Positions 33,639 through 45,700 of a DNA stretch of 64,000 nucleotides are shown in pieces. This stretch comes from Vigna angularis (Eukaryota; Streptophyta; Magnoliopsida; Fabales; Fabaceae): positions 24,329,364 to 24,393,363 of the forward strand of contig NC_068977.1 in NCBI RefSeq assembly GCF_016808095.1, in the 5' to 3' direction. The notes below the pieces were generated by a model that was given only the letters and a program-made list of their open reading frames with translations, was not told where the DNA came from and did no database searches. How positions within the stretch are numbered: position 1 is the stretch's first letter; the number at the start of each line of letters is the position of its first letter. The position numbers were made by a program, and so were the translations under genes.

Positions 33639-34440
33639 CTTCTTGGAAGTTAAACCAAAGAACTAGAACAATCACAAAGGGAAAACATATTCCGAACACG
33701 ATGCAAAATCTTTGAAAACACTTGTTCATTGATTATGGATAGTGGTTACTCTTGAAATTGTTGTAGTTCTAGAGTGGTGAACAAATTGGCCTAACCTACT
33801 ATTCCTCATCCCAAGCCTTATACGCTTTAGTGGATAACAAAGGATGAAGAAATAGTAGTGAACACACAGGTAACCATACCAATATCCATTGGCAACTATG
33901 ACAAAAACGTTTTATGTGATGTTGTTCCAATGGATGTTGGACATGTATTACTTGGTAGGCCATGACTATATGATCATAACTTCACTCATGATGGTTATAC
34001 CAACAAAATAACTTTCCTTCATAAAGGAAATAAAATCACATTGATTCCTCTTACACCTCAACAAGTGAAAGAGGATGAGATAAAAATCAAAGAAAAAATT
34101 GAAAAAGAAAGAAAACAAGAAAATAGGTTGGACAAGCAACCTTCTCAAGAAAATAAGAAGGAGACAAAGGTATGCATGTTGTTAACTTCTTCCTTAAAAG
34201 GTAAATACCTTGACTCTCCTTCTCACAAACATCACTTTGTTTCTTCATTTTATCATGAGGAATGTTCAAAACAAAGTGAATCCAAAAATTTATTAAAGGC
34301 CAAGACTTCTTCTCATACCATTTTTGTCAAAAGGCCTTCATTTTATCTTCTTATCTTTGCATATATTTCATTAATCATAATAATTTTTTCTATTTTTTGT
34401 AGATATATTTTTGACCCTGGTGGCCAATAAAAAACCAAAG
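33639..34440 (+). pseudogene. Gypsy protease region and linker, decayed
   Basis: In the same frame as gag but with several stops: SLIMDSGYS (the aspartic protease D-S-G), then SSRVVNKL, then VTIPISIGNYDKNVLCDVVP and VGHVLLGRP, the landmarks of gypsy retropepsin. After that, a charged linker (TPQQVKEDEIKIKEKIEKER) continues to 34430. Instead of reverse transcriptase, the next thing is the purine tract and the 3' LTR, so pol is missing. Confidence 0.85.
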
Positions 34441-34497
34441 TTGTGCTTATTTCTTTCTTCCCGGTTTTAGGACAAATCGTTTTAAAGAGGGAGGGAA

Positions 34498-35277
34498 TGA
34501 TGGCAATCCCTTTAGGGACTTTCCATCCAAAGAAGTATCAACTTCACTATAAGACCAAGAAAAGGGAAGTTGAATAAAGGACTTAATCTTTTCTTTCTAA
34601 AGTCTTAGCATGTTCTTCTTTAACTAAATATCTTTACCTTGTTTAGGTGAGAATCCATGAATATACATCTTAGAAGGTTTGCCAAGCGAAGGAGAGATAA
34701 GGAAGCAAGTAGGAATGCATATGGCAGCCAACCGTGAAACACATTTTCCACATGTACCAGATGAAACACATCCAGCCATGAGCTTATTCAAATGCACATA
34801 TTTTCAACATTTGCCACATGGAACACAAGGCCACCTTTGGAAGCTACTCCTGCACATTGCATTTAGATTCCTGCACGTTTCTAATATGTAGCTTATGTAG
34901 CTTTCCTTGCACGCTTCCAAGCTCATCTTCTCCTATAAAAGAGAGTTTCATCATTTGTAAATTCAACTTGAATTGATATAGTGAATTGCTATTGAATTGT
35001 TTCCAGTTACTTCTTCTTCAAGTTCTCGGTCTTGTGCCACTTTAGCACACTCATTCTCTAGCTTTCTTCCCTCTTGGAAGGCTTTCTGAGTTAGAACCAC
35101 TGCATACACACTTCCAAAACCGCACGAAACATTTTCACAAACACCTACCGTGCACTACCTTTACCAATCACTTCTTTCATTCCGCTGCCATTTTCTAGTT
35201 TGAGGAGCTGCTCATTCTTGAAGAGTGGAGTTGCTTCTATCACACTTGCTATAGTAAGTGAGCTTATTATAACAAGT
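34498..35277 (+). repeat. 3' LTR of the gypsy element
   Basis: Begins TGATGGCAATCCC after the purine tract GAGGGAGGGAA. A TATA-type CCTATAAAAGAGAG lies at 34932, followed by a pyrimidine-rich leader. A plausible end is TTATTATAACA near 35277. With no second LTR in the window, the right border is an estimate. Confidence 0.6.
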
Positions 35278-37980
35278 ATAACCGGGCCAATCATAATACA
35301 TTTAAAGGTACTATGACAGCTAATGCAAAATTCATCATAGTAAATTAGATTTTTCTAATGATTTTTTTTTTGTTTTATTATTTTTCTATTCATTCAATTT
35401 AACTGCAAGTCTCAGACAATTCATATCATCAAACCAAACAACTCTCAAGAAAATCAATTCATATAGTTAAGTTATCCAACAAATTTTAAAACATGAAACT
35501 GTATATACATAAACCTACAACATTGACAACTTTTACAAATACTCTCCAAAAGATTGTAAAATACTATAAAACTAAGATATTTCTACAAGTTATTAGCAAC
35601 ACTCAAAAGAAATGAAGCTCACATAGTTTTAATTTCTACTATCTTTCAATGGGGATAAATCATTAAATATCTATAAAAACATTTTGAAGTTAAACAATAT
35701 TGTAATTTACAATTATATAAGTATTTAGTCAGTTTTTTATTATCTTATTACATGATTTAGTAATGTTTGTACATATAATTATGTGTGTGTTTCATGACAT
35801 AATACTCACACTAATAGCTCTCCAATTAACATCAATATTGCAAATCAAATACAAATAATTATAATATGTTTTATATTACAACTTAAACTATAGTCAGACA
35901 TATAAATTAATTTAGCTACAATTATTTGCATCTTCTTCCTACATACACATGGAACATCCTGCAACCTTGAACAAGTTTCCAAAAACCTACAAAAAAAAAG
36001 AGTAGATATTCATTAAATCATATTGATCACATTGGAAGGAAAGAAACTACCATAAAACATTTACGCATTTGATATATTTTTGATGGATAATTTATTAGCT
36101 ATCATTGACTCCTACAAGTTAGAATAATATTAATTAAAAATAAATTTTAAATTAGATACCTATAATTCAACAATTGTGTAAATACACTTCTTTGTGACCT
36201 TTTTCAAATATTTCTATTAAGTAATTTTACATCTCATTCTATTTATTTCCAACACTATATAATAACAAGTAAACAAATTCATAAATATTAACATTCTTCT
36301 TAATACAAAAATTATGCAAATACCTTTAATATGAAGAAATAATAAAATAAATTATTGAATACAACATTAAACTACTTTTTTATGATTAATGAAGACATAC
36401 TTACAAATTCCAAAACAAACACGAGACAATCACAATTTTACCAATATCCTCAAATTTTTTTCATTGTTTTGTTTTATTTAGTTGTTCAAATAAAAAAACA
36501 TTTCATTCACCAAATATTTGACACACAGACAGACAAACAAACACACCCACGCACACGCACACACACCCACTTATCCCTTTCATACTTACCTCTTTCACCA
36601 CACTCATCATTTCATCCACCACCTTCTCCTCATCTTCTTCAGTCACACTCATCTCCTTCATTCATCACAACTTTTTACATTTTTCAGTTGAGACAATCAT
36701 TTACTTTTTTTTTAATTGAGTAACATAATTGTTATCTTTCTCAGCATTTTGTTCACTTGTGTCTATGTATTAACAAATGTAAAGTTTTATAGCTAATATA
36801 AAAATAATATTTTGGTTAATGTAAACGAAAAATGAACTTTATTACGCTCATTCAAAATGTATCGGAGATAGTTATGTTTTTCAATGATTTTCATGGTATA
36901 ACTTATTCACCAATGGATGTCCCCCTTCACCACAATTAATAAATTGTCCTTATCATTTGACACGTTTTCAACGATAGCAACAAAAGTCACCCATCATTTT
37001 ATATTATCCACCATATTATTTTGTAATAACTACAAAAATTTATGTTTTTTAATGTATGGAGACAAGTAAGAAAGAGGTCGGGTTAAGATAACCACGTGAC
37101 CCACTTAATGAAAACAATTAAATGACAAGAATTCAGTTGAAAAATATAAATAATTCAGTATGGGTTATGCGTTTCATGTAGGGGGTGTGGTGTAGGGCTG
37201 ATTCCAAATCTTGTTAGTTTTCTTGTTTTGGTTGGTTGGAGGGAAGGCCGGTAGATATAACTTCTTCTTTGGGGTTTTATATCCCTTGGGATTGCTTAGA
37301 AGATCAGGAAAAACCCTATTTGCCTCAAACTTCTTCGGGCACAAAAACATACTTTTTCCATATTCTTAATAATATTTTTGATAATCCTTTATACTAATTA
37401 CATTCTCCTTATAAAGGAAAACATCTTCTTGGTGCAAATTTTTGAAAAAGTGTATCATATTAGTCTAGAGGAGTGCAAAAATCATTTGGATACGCGTATT
37501 TTGTTAACAAAAGAGGATGAACCTCTTAGAATTTAGATCTATGTAAGTAACTTGATCTGGCCTGAAAGCACTTAGGTCAATGGAAATTCTTTTGACAAAA
37601 GTCCTCTGAGTTTTCTTTTTCTTTGCTTGAGGATATGAGAAGGTGTTGATGGTTTCAGTTTGGAATTTGTCTTTCAAAATCTTTCTTGTTTTTGTTTGGA
37701 CTAAAGATTTTGTTTCAACTTCTATGAAGATCACAAAAGCACAATATTTAGTGCATATATATAGATGACCTTCTTTGGAATATTGGCATCATTGAGTAAT
37801 CTTAATGGGATACAAGCAAAAACAATAACAATTGACATTACATTCATAACTCAAATCAACACTGAAACATTTTTTCGTCTTAAATGATAATTACTATGAA
37901 ATGTAGCATTACATTGAGAGGTTAAGATTACATGTATTTTTATAAACCATCAATAAATGTTTCTCTTATTATTCATAACT
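35278..37980. other. AT-rich intergenic DNA, no gene supported
   Basis: Frames at 36355-36723 (driven by a CA-rich run near 36530-36575) and 37504-37734 (minus, basic) lack recognisable domains. 37800-37980 is the 3' flank of the small gene that ends at 37985. Confidence 0.55.
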
Positions 37981-37984
37981 CAAA

Positions 37985-38360
37985 TCACACTGACTTCTTC
38001 TGTCTCTTCTGTCCGAAGTCGTAATGCTGTAATTCAAATAAAGATTTGTGTTAAAAGAATATAATGAATTTGAAGACAAAGATTAGACTATCCTCACTCC
38101 AGGGGTAATATATGTTCATTTTGACATGTTTTATGAAGATAATCTCCATTTACAAGTCTCTTTTTCTTTTTCTTTTTTGAGAAAAAAACATTGTGAAATA
38201 GTACTGAATAGAAAAGGTGTGGATATAATTAATCAAATGGTTTTATACACAATACCTTTGGTATACTTCCTTGATTTGATTTTGAGATAATCTCATCACT
38301 CTTTTGAAACTTTATATCTTCGTCTTCCTCGTCTTTATCTTTGTGCATGTTGTTGGCCAT
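37985..38360 (-). CDS. Small two-exon gene, copy 3, the only open copy; function unknown
   Basis: On the minus strand, ATG at 38360 opens 35 codons to the donor CCAAAGGTATTG (exon 1 38360-38256). A 229-base T-rich intron ends GAATTACAG (38027), and exon 2 runs 38026-37985 with 13 codons and TGA. The product would be 48 residues: an acidic, Lys-containing N-terminal half (KDKDEEDEDIKF), a Ser/Ile/Lys middle (KSDEIISKSNQGSIPK), and a basic tail (GQKRQKKSV). There is no signal peptide, membrane segment or Cys, so a cytosolic or nuclear peptide, or a peptide precursor released without secretion, would fit. Exon 1 has exactly 35 codons here and in the 51.4-kb copy. A TATA box at 38463-38456 and the 3' flank are shared with copy 2. 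Family not recognised. Confidence 0.6.
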
Positions 38361-38455
38361 TTCTCTAAACTCTGGACATTAGCGACAGTAAAAAAATATT
38401 TTTGTCAATGGTTAAAGTTTGACTATTTCAATGAGAAAACTCTACAAATCTCCCC

Positions 38456-38463
38456 TTTATATA
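38456..38463 (-). promoter_or_regulatory. TATA box of small-gene copy 3
   Basis: Minus-strand CTATATAAAGGGG about 95 bases before the ATG, followed by GAGTTTTCTCA as in copy 2. Confidence 0.65.
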
Positions 38464-38854
38464 GATCAAGAAAAAAGAGATGAGTAATTGAATGGAGTGA
38501 AACTTAAGGAAGAGATTGTTTAAAATTCAAATAATTAAAAGTCTCATATTTGATAAAAATAAATAAATTAACTAATATAAGTAAAATACCATATACTTAT
38601 TGCTTTAATATAAGTTTCGAGTTACAAGTGGTGTCATGTGTTATATGGACTTATTCAAAACTCTTAAACGTCTTCCCTTACAAGTCCTAATATAATTTTT
38701 GTTTTAAATACGTATTTAAAATAAGAAAAGTAATTGATATATAATTTAATTATTAAATCTTGTCATTAATGTAATACATTGATTAATAAATTAATGTAGG
38801 CGTTATATTATTTTTGTAATATCATTAAACATATTACACGAAATCAATATATAT

Positions 38855-39183
38855 ATTAAGTGGGTGCAAACCTCACTCTACAAGCCCGTTTTGTGGGGTT
38901 GAGTTAGGCTTAAAGTCCACTTCTAACATGGTATCAGAGGTTAGAGTCTATCCTAGCAATAATTTGTTGTTTTCTGGGCATATTGTTCCGGGCCGCTATC
39001 GAACCACCCATTAAAAATGTCTAATCCCACACTCGAGATGTATATACCTCGACGTGAGGGGGTATGTTGGAAGTCCCACATCAACTAGAAATAAGACCAA
39101 TTCATAGTTTATAAGTGGGTGCAAACCTCACCCTACAAGCCAGTTTTGTGGGGTTGAGATAGGCTTAAAGTTCACTTCTAACA
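38855..39183 (+). mobile_element. TRIM (miniature LTR retrotransposon), 5'-truncated
   Basis: A 3' LTR of 119 bases (39065-39183) starts TGTTGGAAGTCCCACATC and ends ACTTCTAACA. Its last ~74 bases recur at 38855-38928 as the truncated 5' LTR. The primer-binding site TGGTATCAGAG follows at 38929, and a purine-rich CGTGAGGGGGTA precedes the 3' LTR. The internal part is only about 136 bases with no coding capacity. After the 3' LTR, TGCTATCCTAGCGATAGTTG resembles the internal start again, so a second, partly deleted unit may follow. Confidence 0.88.
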
Positions 39184-41323
39184 TGCTATCCTAGCGATAG
39201 TTGTTTGTTGGGTTACTTTAATTTATACATAATTTTGCAACTTTTATCTTAACATGTAATATTACCTCTCATACCAACTACTATCATAAAATAAAACATA
39301 TCAAAAAATCATATATAAACACTTAGTTAATATTACACAATAGATCATTAAAAAAATATAATTTAATATAGATACAATGTATCATTCCCAACTGCATATC
39401 AGTAATTAATATTTTGTGATATATTCAATGTTTTAATATATAGTAGTGCTGTCAAAATGGATTTGTAATCCGTAAGCCAATCCAGTTGAGTTTAAAAAAA
39501 ATGTAATTTGTTTATACGGACTAGTTTCTAGTTTTGAATGAAATATTATTTTGATATTCATACCAACAAATTTGATGAATTATAAGGTAGATGACACTCA
39601 ACGTTTGCTTTTAACCTATTAGAATACAAAGTTTTCCTCTCAACTTTTTATCTAAATATTGTCATTTTTATTTCGTTAATCCACATTAGATATACTTTAT
39701 TTGAACTTTTATGGTTTATCATTGTAACTTTTCCTCATGTTGATACCAATTTCAGCATCAATGCTTACCTTTTAAATTCTAAAAACATGTGATCCTGTAA
39801 GTAGTATTGTGAGAACATCTTTCTTGAATAAAATTTACGAAACTAGAATAGAAATAGCTTCGCGTATGTCCATCTCAAAGTGCAAGAAGCTCACTGAATC
39901 TTACCACATTTAAGATTTGATTTGCATGAGTAACAATAAACGTCAAGGTCTCCACTAGTAAACAAAACATAATTTATAGTTATGAGTATGAGTTAATTCG
40001 CCAAATAGAAAAAGTGATGTCGAAACATAATTATAAATATGTAATATGCAGTGAACATGGTAACATTTTTGCAATAAAGAAGAAAACTTTCTATACTAGT
40101 TTTAGTTATAATTGGTATAAAAAATATATTTAGTATCGAGAAATTTTTTCATGATAAAATTCTTTAGTAATTACAAATTTTTAAATTTATCGATAAAATC
40201 CGTTGATAATTTAAAATGTTTATTATCAATGGATAAATTTGTCAATAAAAATTTGTCAGTAAAATGAACGAGAAATTTCTTGCCCAAAATAGCGTAGTAG
40301 GTGCATAAGTGTTGAAATGAGGTGTGAAAATGTACACTATTGTAGACGAAATGTAAATCAACTTCTTCGATCTCCTTTTTCACAACAAGCGTGTGTCTTC
40401 TTCCTCAAAGTTTGTGGCCACCATAGACCGTTCTAACGCCCACCGCAAGTGTGCTTGCGCGTTCCACTAACTCATCAGTGTTAATAACATGTTGCTTCTC
40501 CTTTCATGAATAAGGGTTTCACTTTTTTTTCTTCTTCTTCGACATTGACATACCGAGGCAATCACTACCACTACTCTTCATCATTGTCGTAACTCACTAT
40601 CACCACCGAGGTTGTAATAGAGTAGTTGGTTCGTCACCGTTACTACAAACCAAAAAACAAAATCACACTACGCAGGTTAATATTGGAGAAGGTGATTTGG
40701 TTTTAATGAACATTTATGTTGCTTGAGACCGTGAATGTTGGATTGATAGAAAAATGAAGATGAAATTGGAAAATAAAAGAAGAAAAGGAAGGAGGGAAGA
40801 GGATGAAGATAAACCAGATCGCGTTGTTTATCAATAACTTTTTTTTGTCGGTAATTATCGATGGACTGAAAAAGCAAGTTTTGAGACTGAAGCAAAAACC
40901 TTCTATTTTCGAACCCGCTTCAATGATTGCATAGGATAAGGGACAACCATGTCGTTTCTCTTTTCTCACCTTGGCATTAGATATGATTGCTTAGAAAAGT
41001 GGAAGAATCCTTATCATTAACCCATTGTCTTAAGGTTTTGGGTTGAGAGCGGTGTCAATCTCTTATGTGGTTGGGTTTAGATCTCATTAATGTTGTGTCT
41101 CCCTAGTGAATCTCATCCTCAATAAACTCAACATAACATGGTATGGTTTTGTATTGGTGACAAGCAAGTGTGTGAATATATGTAATTAAGATTAAGTGAC
41201 ATAAGCACTCGTATGCTATACTAGTAATGTAAATTGCATGTGATTTAGGTGGTGACTCTTTATAGGTTTATGGTAATGGATACCTAAATTGATATCGTGA
41301 CACCAAATTCATAAGACGAGAAC
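39184..41323. other. Intergenic DNA, no gene supported
   Basis: 39826-39930 resembles 52263-52370 (ACGAAACTAGAATAGAAAT, CAAGAAGCT, TTCAAGATT-like), so part of it is a duplicated flank. 40140-40300 and 40841-40870 carry ATTATCAATGGATAAATTTG and TGTCGGTAATTATCGATGG-type repeats that may be old DNA-transposon ends. Frames at 40171-40969 on the minus strand show no domain. Confidence 0.5.
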
Positions 41324-42077
41324 TGTAGAAGTGTCAAGATGTTTAAAATAGAGAATAATTGGGAGGAGTTATTTTGTTTGTAAGTAGATTAAGAAATAAC
41401 TCGTTTAAATAACACTACAAGAAAAATCACAATTACATACAGTCAAAATCCGTATATAACATCAAAAATCCGTATATAAAATTGTATTATATACGCATTA
41501 TATACGGACAAAAATCCATATATAATATAAGTGTAGCTAAATTACATACGGATATATCCGTATATAATTTATATACGGAAAAATCCGTATATAAATTATA
41601 TACGGAAAAATCCGTATATAAAATTTGTATATAACTTACATACGGAAAAATCCGTATATAATATCTGTATATAACTTACATACGAAAAGAATCCGTATGT
41701 AATTATTTATTTCCAAAAAAAAAAATTTAAAATTTATTTATATATGATCATAAAATTTACACATTAAAAAAATGTTTAAATAACTAATTTAATATAAAAT
41801 ATCTTTTTACAACATTAGTATCTTTATACTTGAAACCAAAGTGGAACTAAAAAGAATCCACTGTCAAATATATAACTCATCCAAATTTTAGATTTATAAC
41901 GTGTAACTAAAATTTTCAACTAATTCGAAATCATAACTTATTATATTCTAACATTAAATTTCAACTTTACAGTATGTCAAGCCATTATGGCTACACCGTT
42001 AAAACCAAAATAAAATTATAAAAACTAATTCCAACAACTATTTATTTACAAAACAAGATTCCCTATCATATCTAAGA

Positions 42078-42560
42078 TATCCTTCGCTCCTTGGCTTCTC
42101 TTATCTGACCATCCATGTTTTGAAGCAAATGAGACAGATCAACATTACCTGCATTGCATTAAATTTTCAGAAACTTAAAATCTAAATGTAAAAGCACGAG
42201 TCCATAGAGACAACGGTGATTAATATTCTACAGACTAGAGCATAGATGCATCATCCTTAGACATAATATATTTGAATAACTTGAAAATCAATTACTGCTG
42301 GAGTAATACACTTAAGGCACATTAGTTAAAACAATAATAAGATGCACTTAAGGCACATTAGTTAAAACAATAATGAGATGCACTTAAGGCACATTAGTTA
42401 AAACAGAATTGTTGGTAAACGTAAAACTTACATCTTCTAATTTTGAGTTCAAGTCATTAACTTTTTTCTCTAACAAACACTCGAGTTTCCGTGTTCCCTT
42501 TCTACTTGTTTTGTGTTTCTAGTTCCCCTTTAAGCTTGTCCACCTGCATAAAGAATTTCT
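42078..42560 (-). other. Exon-like pieces of unknown origin in CACTA G
   Basis: Minus strand: after TTTATGCAG, VDKLKGELETQNK then a stop; in the next frame, LLEKKVNDLNSKLEDV up to a GTAAGT donor at about 42433. After GCATTGCAG-like AATGCAATGCAG, NVDLSHLLQNMDGQIREAKE and TAG near 42078. The heptad-like Leu/Lys/Glu pattern suggests a coiled coil. It may be the element's own decayed gene or a third captured gene. Confidence 0.35.
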
Positions 42561-42961
42561 GAGTCTGCACTATAGAATAATGATCATAAAAGACACATCT
42601 ACTGGCTGATTTATAAGTAACCTGCTTCTGTAGAAAAACCTTGGCTCAGTTTGTGACAGCCGAATTTTCACTAGAGTTAATTAAATAATCATAGTTTTTT
42701 TTTAACTGGGAATGTTAAGAAAAATTAATCACATTGTTTTGTATAAATCCTCATATATGAATTTTGTGAGATAAAGGACAGAACTAGCACCAATTGATCA
42801 ATGAATATAAACATAGTATCAGTTTTAAGTTGGAACAATACATAATACTATTTCAGAATTAAAATGATTTTTTTTTCTAGAAAGAGAATAATATGACCTG
42901 CCATGAATCATGGGCTGCATTTACAAAGAAAGATAAGTAAAAAGAAGATAAATAAGCTTAC

Positions 42962-43200
42962 ACATTGATAAAATAACCAGCATCTGCAAGGCATTTCACT
43001 TTAGTTGTTCTAGGTAGTAGTGATTTGAATCGATCACAATTTAAAATTGCAGCCAACTCTCCAGCACAGAACATCCAGAGATAATTGCCTAAAGTTACAA
43101 GTTTCAACTAGTGAATTAAAAATTATTCAAGATGAAGACAAAAGTATGTAACCATCAATGTCCCATACATTTTGAGCACTTTTCATTCCTTTTGCTAAAC
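42962..43200 (-). pseudogene. Pectin acetylesterase (CE13) fragment, two exons, captured in CACTA G
   Basis: Minus strand 43200-43170 reads LAKGMKSAQN, which in plant pectin acetylesterases directly precedes the nucleophile motif. An intron follows, ending CTTTAG at 43089. Exon 43088-42962 begins AIISGCS (the GCSAGG nucleophile region). Two extra bases then shift the frame, after which it reads [19 protein letters not shown] and [13 protein letters not shown], ending at a GT donor. The first Gly after Ala of the motif is Glu, so the active site would be altered even without the frameshift. The family deacetylates pectin in the cell wall; this piece is about one sixth of such a protein and cannot work. 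Confidence 0.9.
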
Positions 43201-43605
43201 TTTTGTTGCCCCGTTACATGTCATTGCCATTATCTTACTTTCACCTCTTCCAAAGTAATTATAATATTCAATTATTTATTTTATGTAATCACATAATATT
43301 TTTATGTATTAGATAAATATTAAATGGTTTAGTATGTTAGTTTAATTATTTGATTAGTATGTTAGCTATATTTAACTTGGATTCTTTTGTATACATATTA
43401 TAAATAAATTATTCTGAACTTTGGATGTTTAGACCACATTTCTTGACCATTACCATAAAAACCTATGAAAAAGAGAATTGTTTGCTGTTGATGAAATTCA
43501 TTGTACAAATAATATCCAGAACATACATCATATTCAAAAGTTAACAGCATGTTTCTATTTACTTCATTGAGTTTTTATACATCACATAATTCAAAAATTA
43601 TAACC

Positions 43606-43656
<51 letters not shown>

Positions 43657-44821
43657 TGACTTGCTTCTCTATTTTGATATCTAAAATCTTGAAACCTGCT
43701 AAAGAAGTACATGTGTCGGTATATACTCTCTAATTTCCTATCCCCAAACAAAAGTTTCTTTTATTTTCCCTACTTGAGTTTATCTTTTACAATTAAGATT
43801 TGCTACAATCATATATATCATCTTCATGTCATTATCAAATGTGAAACAATATCAAATGCATACCTGTTAAGAAAGATGGAATTATAAGGCCAGTTGTTTG
43901 AACTTATTTTGGAGAATTAGCGGTTTTTTAATTAACAGATGTTTCAATAAAATATAAATAAAAACTGAAAAGGAAACAAAAATAGTTTTAGAGCTTTTCT
44001 TTTTTCACTCTCAATATTCCTGAAAAAAATTTCAATAAAAGATGTATCACAGAATCACTAAGCAAAGAAGCACTTACAAAGAAATCAATCTCTCTGCATT
44101 GATATTAGCAAACAAAGCCTATAATTGTTCATCCTTCTAACATTTTAATAACAATATCTCTGCATGTCTAAAACCTTAGCAACATAAATTTAATACCAAT
44201 CTCATCCAAATGGAAATGAAAATCATTTGGATAAAGTAATCAAACCTCACACTTTCACTGATATTCTAATTTGTGCACTTCACTTCAATATTCCTTCCCA
44301 TTCAAACAAAACTTTCTCCAACATATCAGACTTCACAGGATTCACAATACTAATTTACTATAATAGGTAATAGGTATAGGTAATCTAAATACACATAAAA
44401 GAAAGTTGGCTCACTCTTCCCTGAGAATATTCTGACACACGCACACCTAAATTCTGAGTCTCTATGTTCATTTTCGTGCTATCAGAAGAGTAGATGTAGC
44501 TACAGAGACAAATATTGCTCTTTACCGTGTGCACAGAGGGTAACAGGGGGATTTTCTAGTGTAAAGTCAAACACATTCTTTGAAGGTGTGACACAAGGAC
44601 AAGCAAAAACACACAAGTCACAGCGGTCCTTCTAGGACATCAGTAAAAAGAAGCAAAAACATACAAGACACAAGGTGGGATTGTATTATCCTCTTTAGTG
44701 AGAGTCTTCCTTATAAAAATAACTTCATTATTGTATAGCCTAGAGAGACCTTTACATACTTATTTTGGAAATACTTTGTGTACTTCAAATGATATAATGA
44801 AGAATCAAGAATACTAATCAC
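43201..44821. other. Non-coding interior of CACTA G
   Basis: AT-rich, intron-like. It includes an AAT microsatellite at 43607-43656. No further exon recognised. Confidence 0.5.
43607..43656. repeat. AAT trinucleotide microsatellite
   Basis: About 16 consecutive AAT units. Confidence 0.95.
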
Positions 44822-44938
44822 CTTACGAAAAACTTCAGTCACTGGGCCATCGTTTTCTGATGCAGTCAGCTCCTCTTTAACCTTTTCTAATCCCCTGATG
44901 ATTGCTTGCATTTCCTCTGCTAATGACTTCAATTGTAT
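44822..44938 (-). pseudogene. Formin FH2-domain exon captured in CACTA G
   Basis: After the minus-strand acceptor ATCTTGTAG, exactly 39 codons read IQLKSLAEEMQAIIRGLEKV, KEELTASENDGPVTEVFRK, up to the donor AAGGTGATT. This is the late FH2-domain helix region of plant class II formins (family pattern K-IQLK-LAEEMQA--KGLEKV-QEL--SE-DGP-S--F). FH2 domains nucleate actin filaments. The exon is open and has clean borders, but no other formin exon is recognisable. An unassigned exon-like piece (45105-45000; VQEVYEISAEYEEKRDLKKL) precedes it. Confidence 0.88.
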
Positions 44939-45229
44939 CTACAAGATCATGGATTTATGATCACTATTCATTGCAATCACGTTAACTAATAGTAATAGTT
45001 ATCCAGTACAAACATCATTTTCTTTTCCTTAAAAGTGCAAATATCCAGTTTCTTAAGGTCACGCTTTTCTTCATACTCAGCTGAAATTTCGTACACTTCT
45101 TGAACCTGCACAAAAACATTTACATAAATGTCGAAGAGAAGAGAAAGAACATAAATTCCGGAATATTTTCTGATAAATCACTATAGCCTTCTCCATCGAA
45201 TCCACCGATTACATCCTCATTTTTGCACC

Positions 45230-45700
45230 ATTTCACCGATTCAGCCGTTGAATCTTCCTTTTCCACCGAACACGCGACCTAAATCGCATTTCTCACCGAA
45301 CAATCTTCCTATTTTTCACTCCTCTCCGAACCCTTCCCGCTCCTGGAGTATTATCACGAACCTAGGGTGGATGAAGGTACTCTCTCAGCGTCGAACTACG
45401 ACTCCGAAACGAACGATGAAGGTGATTGCTTCATCAACGAAGGACAACGACATTGCTGCGTTATTATGCGACGACAGTTCGAAAGAGAAAGGGGGAAGAA
45501 GCAAGGGTTCGAGAGAGGGAGAGCGACAGTGAAGAGGGCTCGGGAGAGGGACAGCGAGGCGAATAGGGCTTGAGAGAGGGACAATGAGAGCAAAGAGGGC
45601 TTCAGAGAGAGATGTGAAATCACGAGGGTTTGAGAGAGAGATCAAATAGGGTTCGAGGGATAGAGAGAAGATCGAGGGTTTTGAGAAGAATAGGGTTCGA
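45230..45700. other. GC-richer first-exon-like region of CACTA G
   Basis: Repeats such as GAGAGGG, AGGGTTCGAG and GAAGAGGGCT keep several frames open on both strands (for example 45385-45645 minus). Its position inside the right subterminal palindromes fits an untranslated leader exon of a minus-strand transcript. No domain. Confidence 0.4.

Larger units (their letters stand above)
31200..35277 (+). mobile_element. Ty3/gypsy retrotransposon remains: gag, protease and 3' LTR
   Basis: Gag and protease remains (32802-34430) are followed by the purine tract AAAGAGGGAGGGAA and a 3' LTR starting TGATGGCAATCCC at 34498. There is no integrase or reverse transcriptase, and I found no 5' LTR, so the copy is truncated or a deletion derivative. 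The 31.2-32.4-kb part has a leader-like look (GAGTGGAAGAATACCTG, then CACTTAAGTCAGTGAC) and may belong to a different LTR element. Coordinates of the left border are uncertain. Confidence 0.75.

Noticed and set aside
36520..36580. CA-rich run considered as part of a coding frame (36355-36723)
   Set aside because: Low-complexity ACACACACCC-type DNA; the frame is Thr/His/Ser-rich with no domain.
41413..41700. ATACGG palindromes considered as a Mutator-type long inverted repeat
   Set aside because: The CACTACAAGAAA termini and a 3-base TAA duplication fit CACTA, not Mutator with its 9-base duplication.
45248..45645. Overlapping frames on both strands
   Set aside because: Purine-rich GAGAGGG repeats in the leader-like part of CACTA G; no domain.
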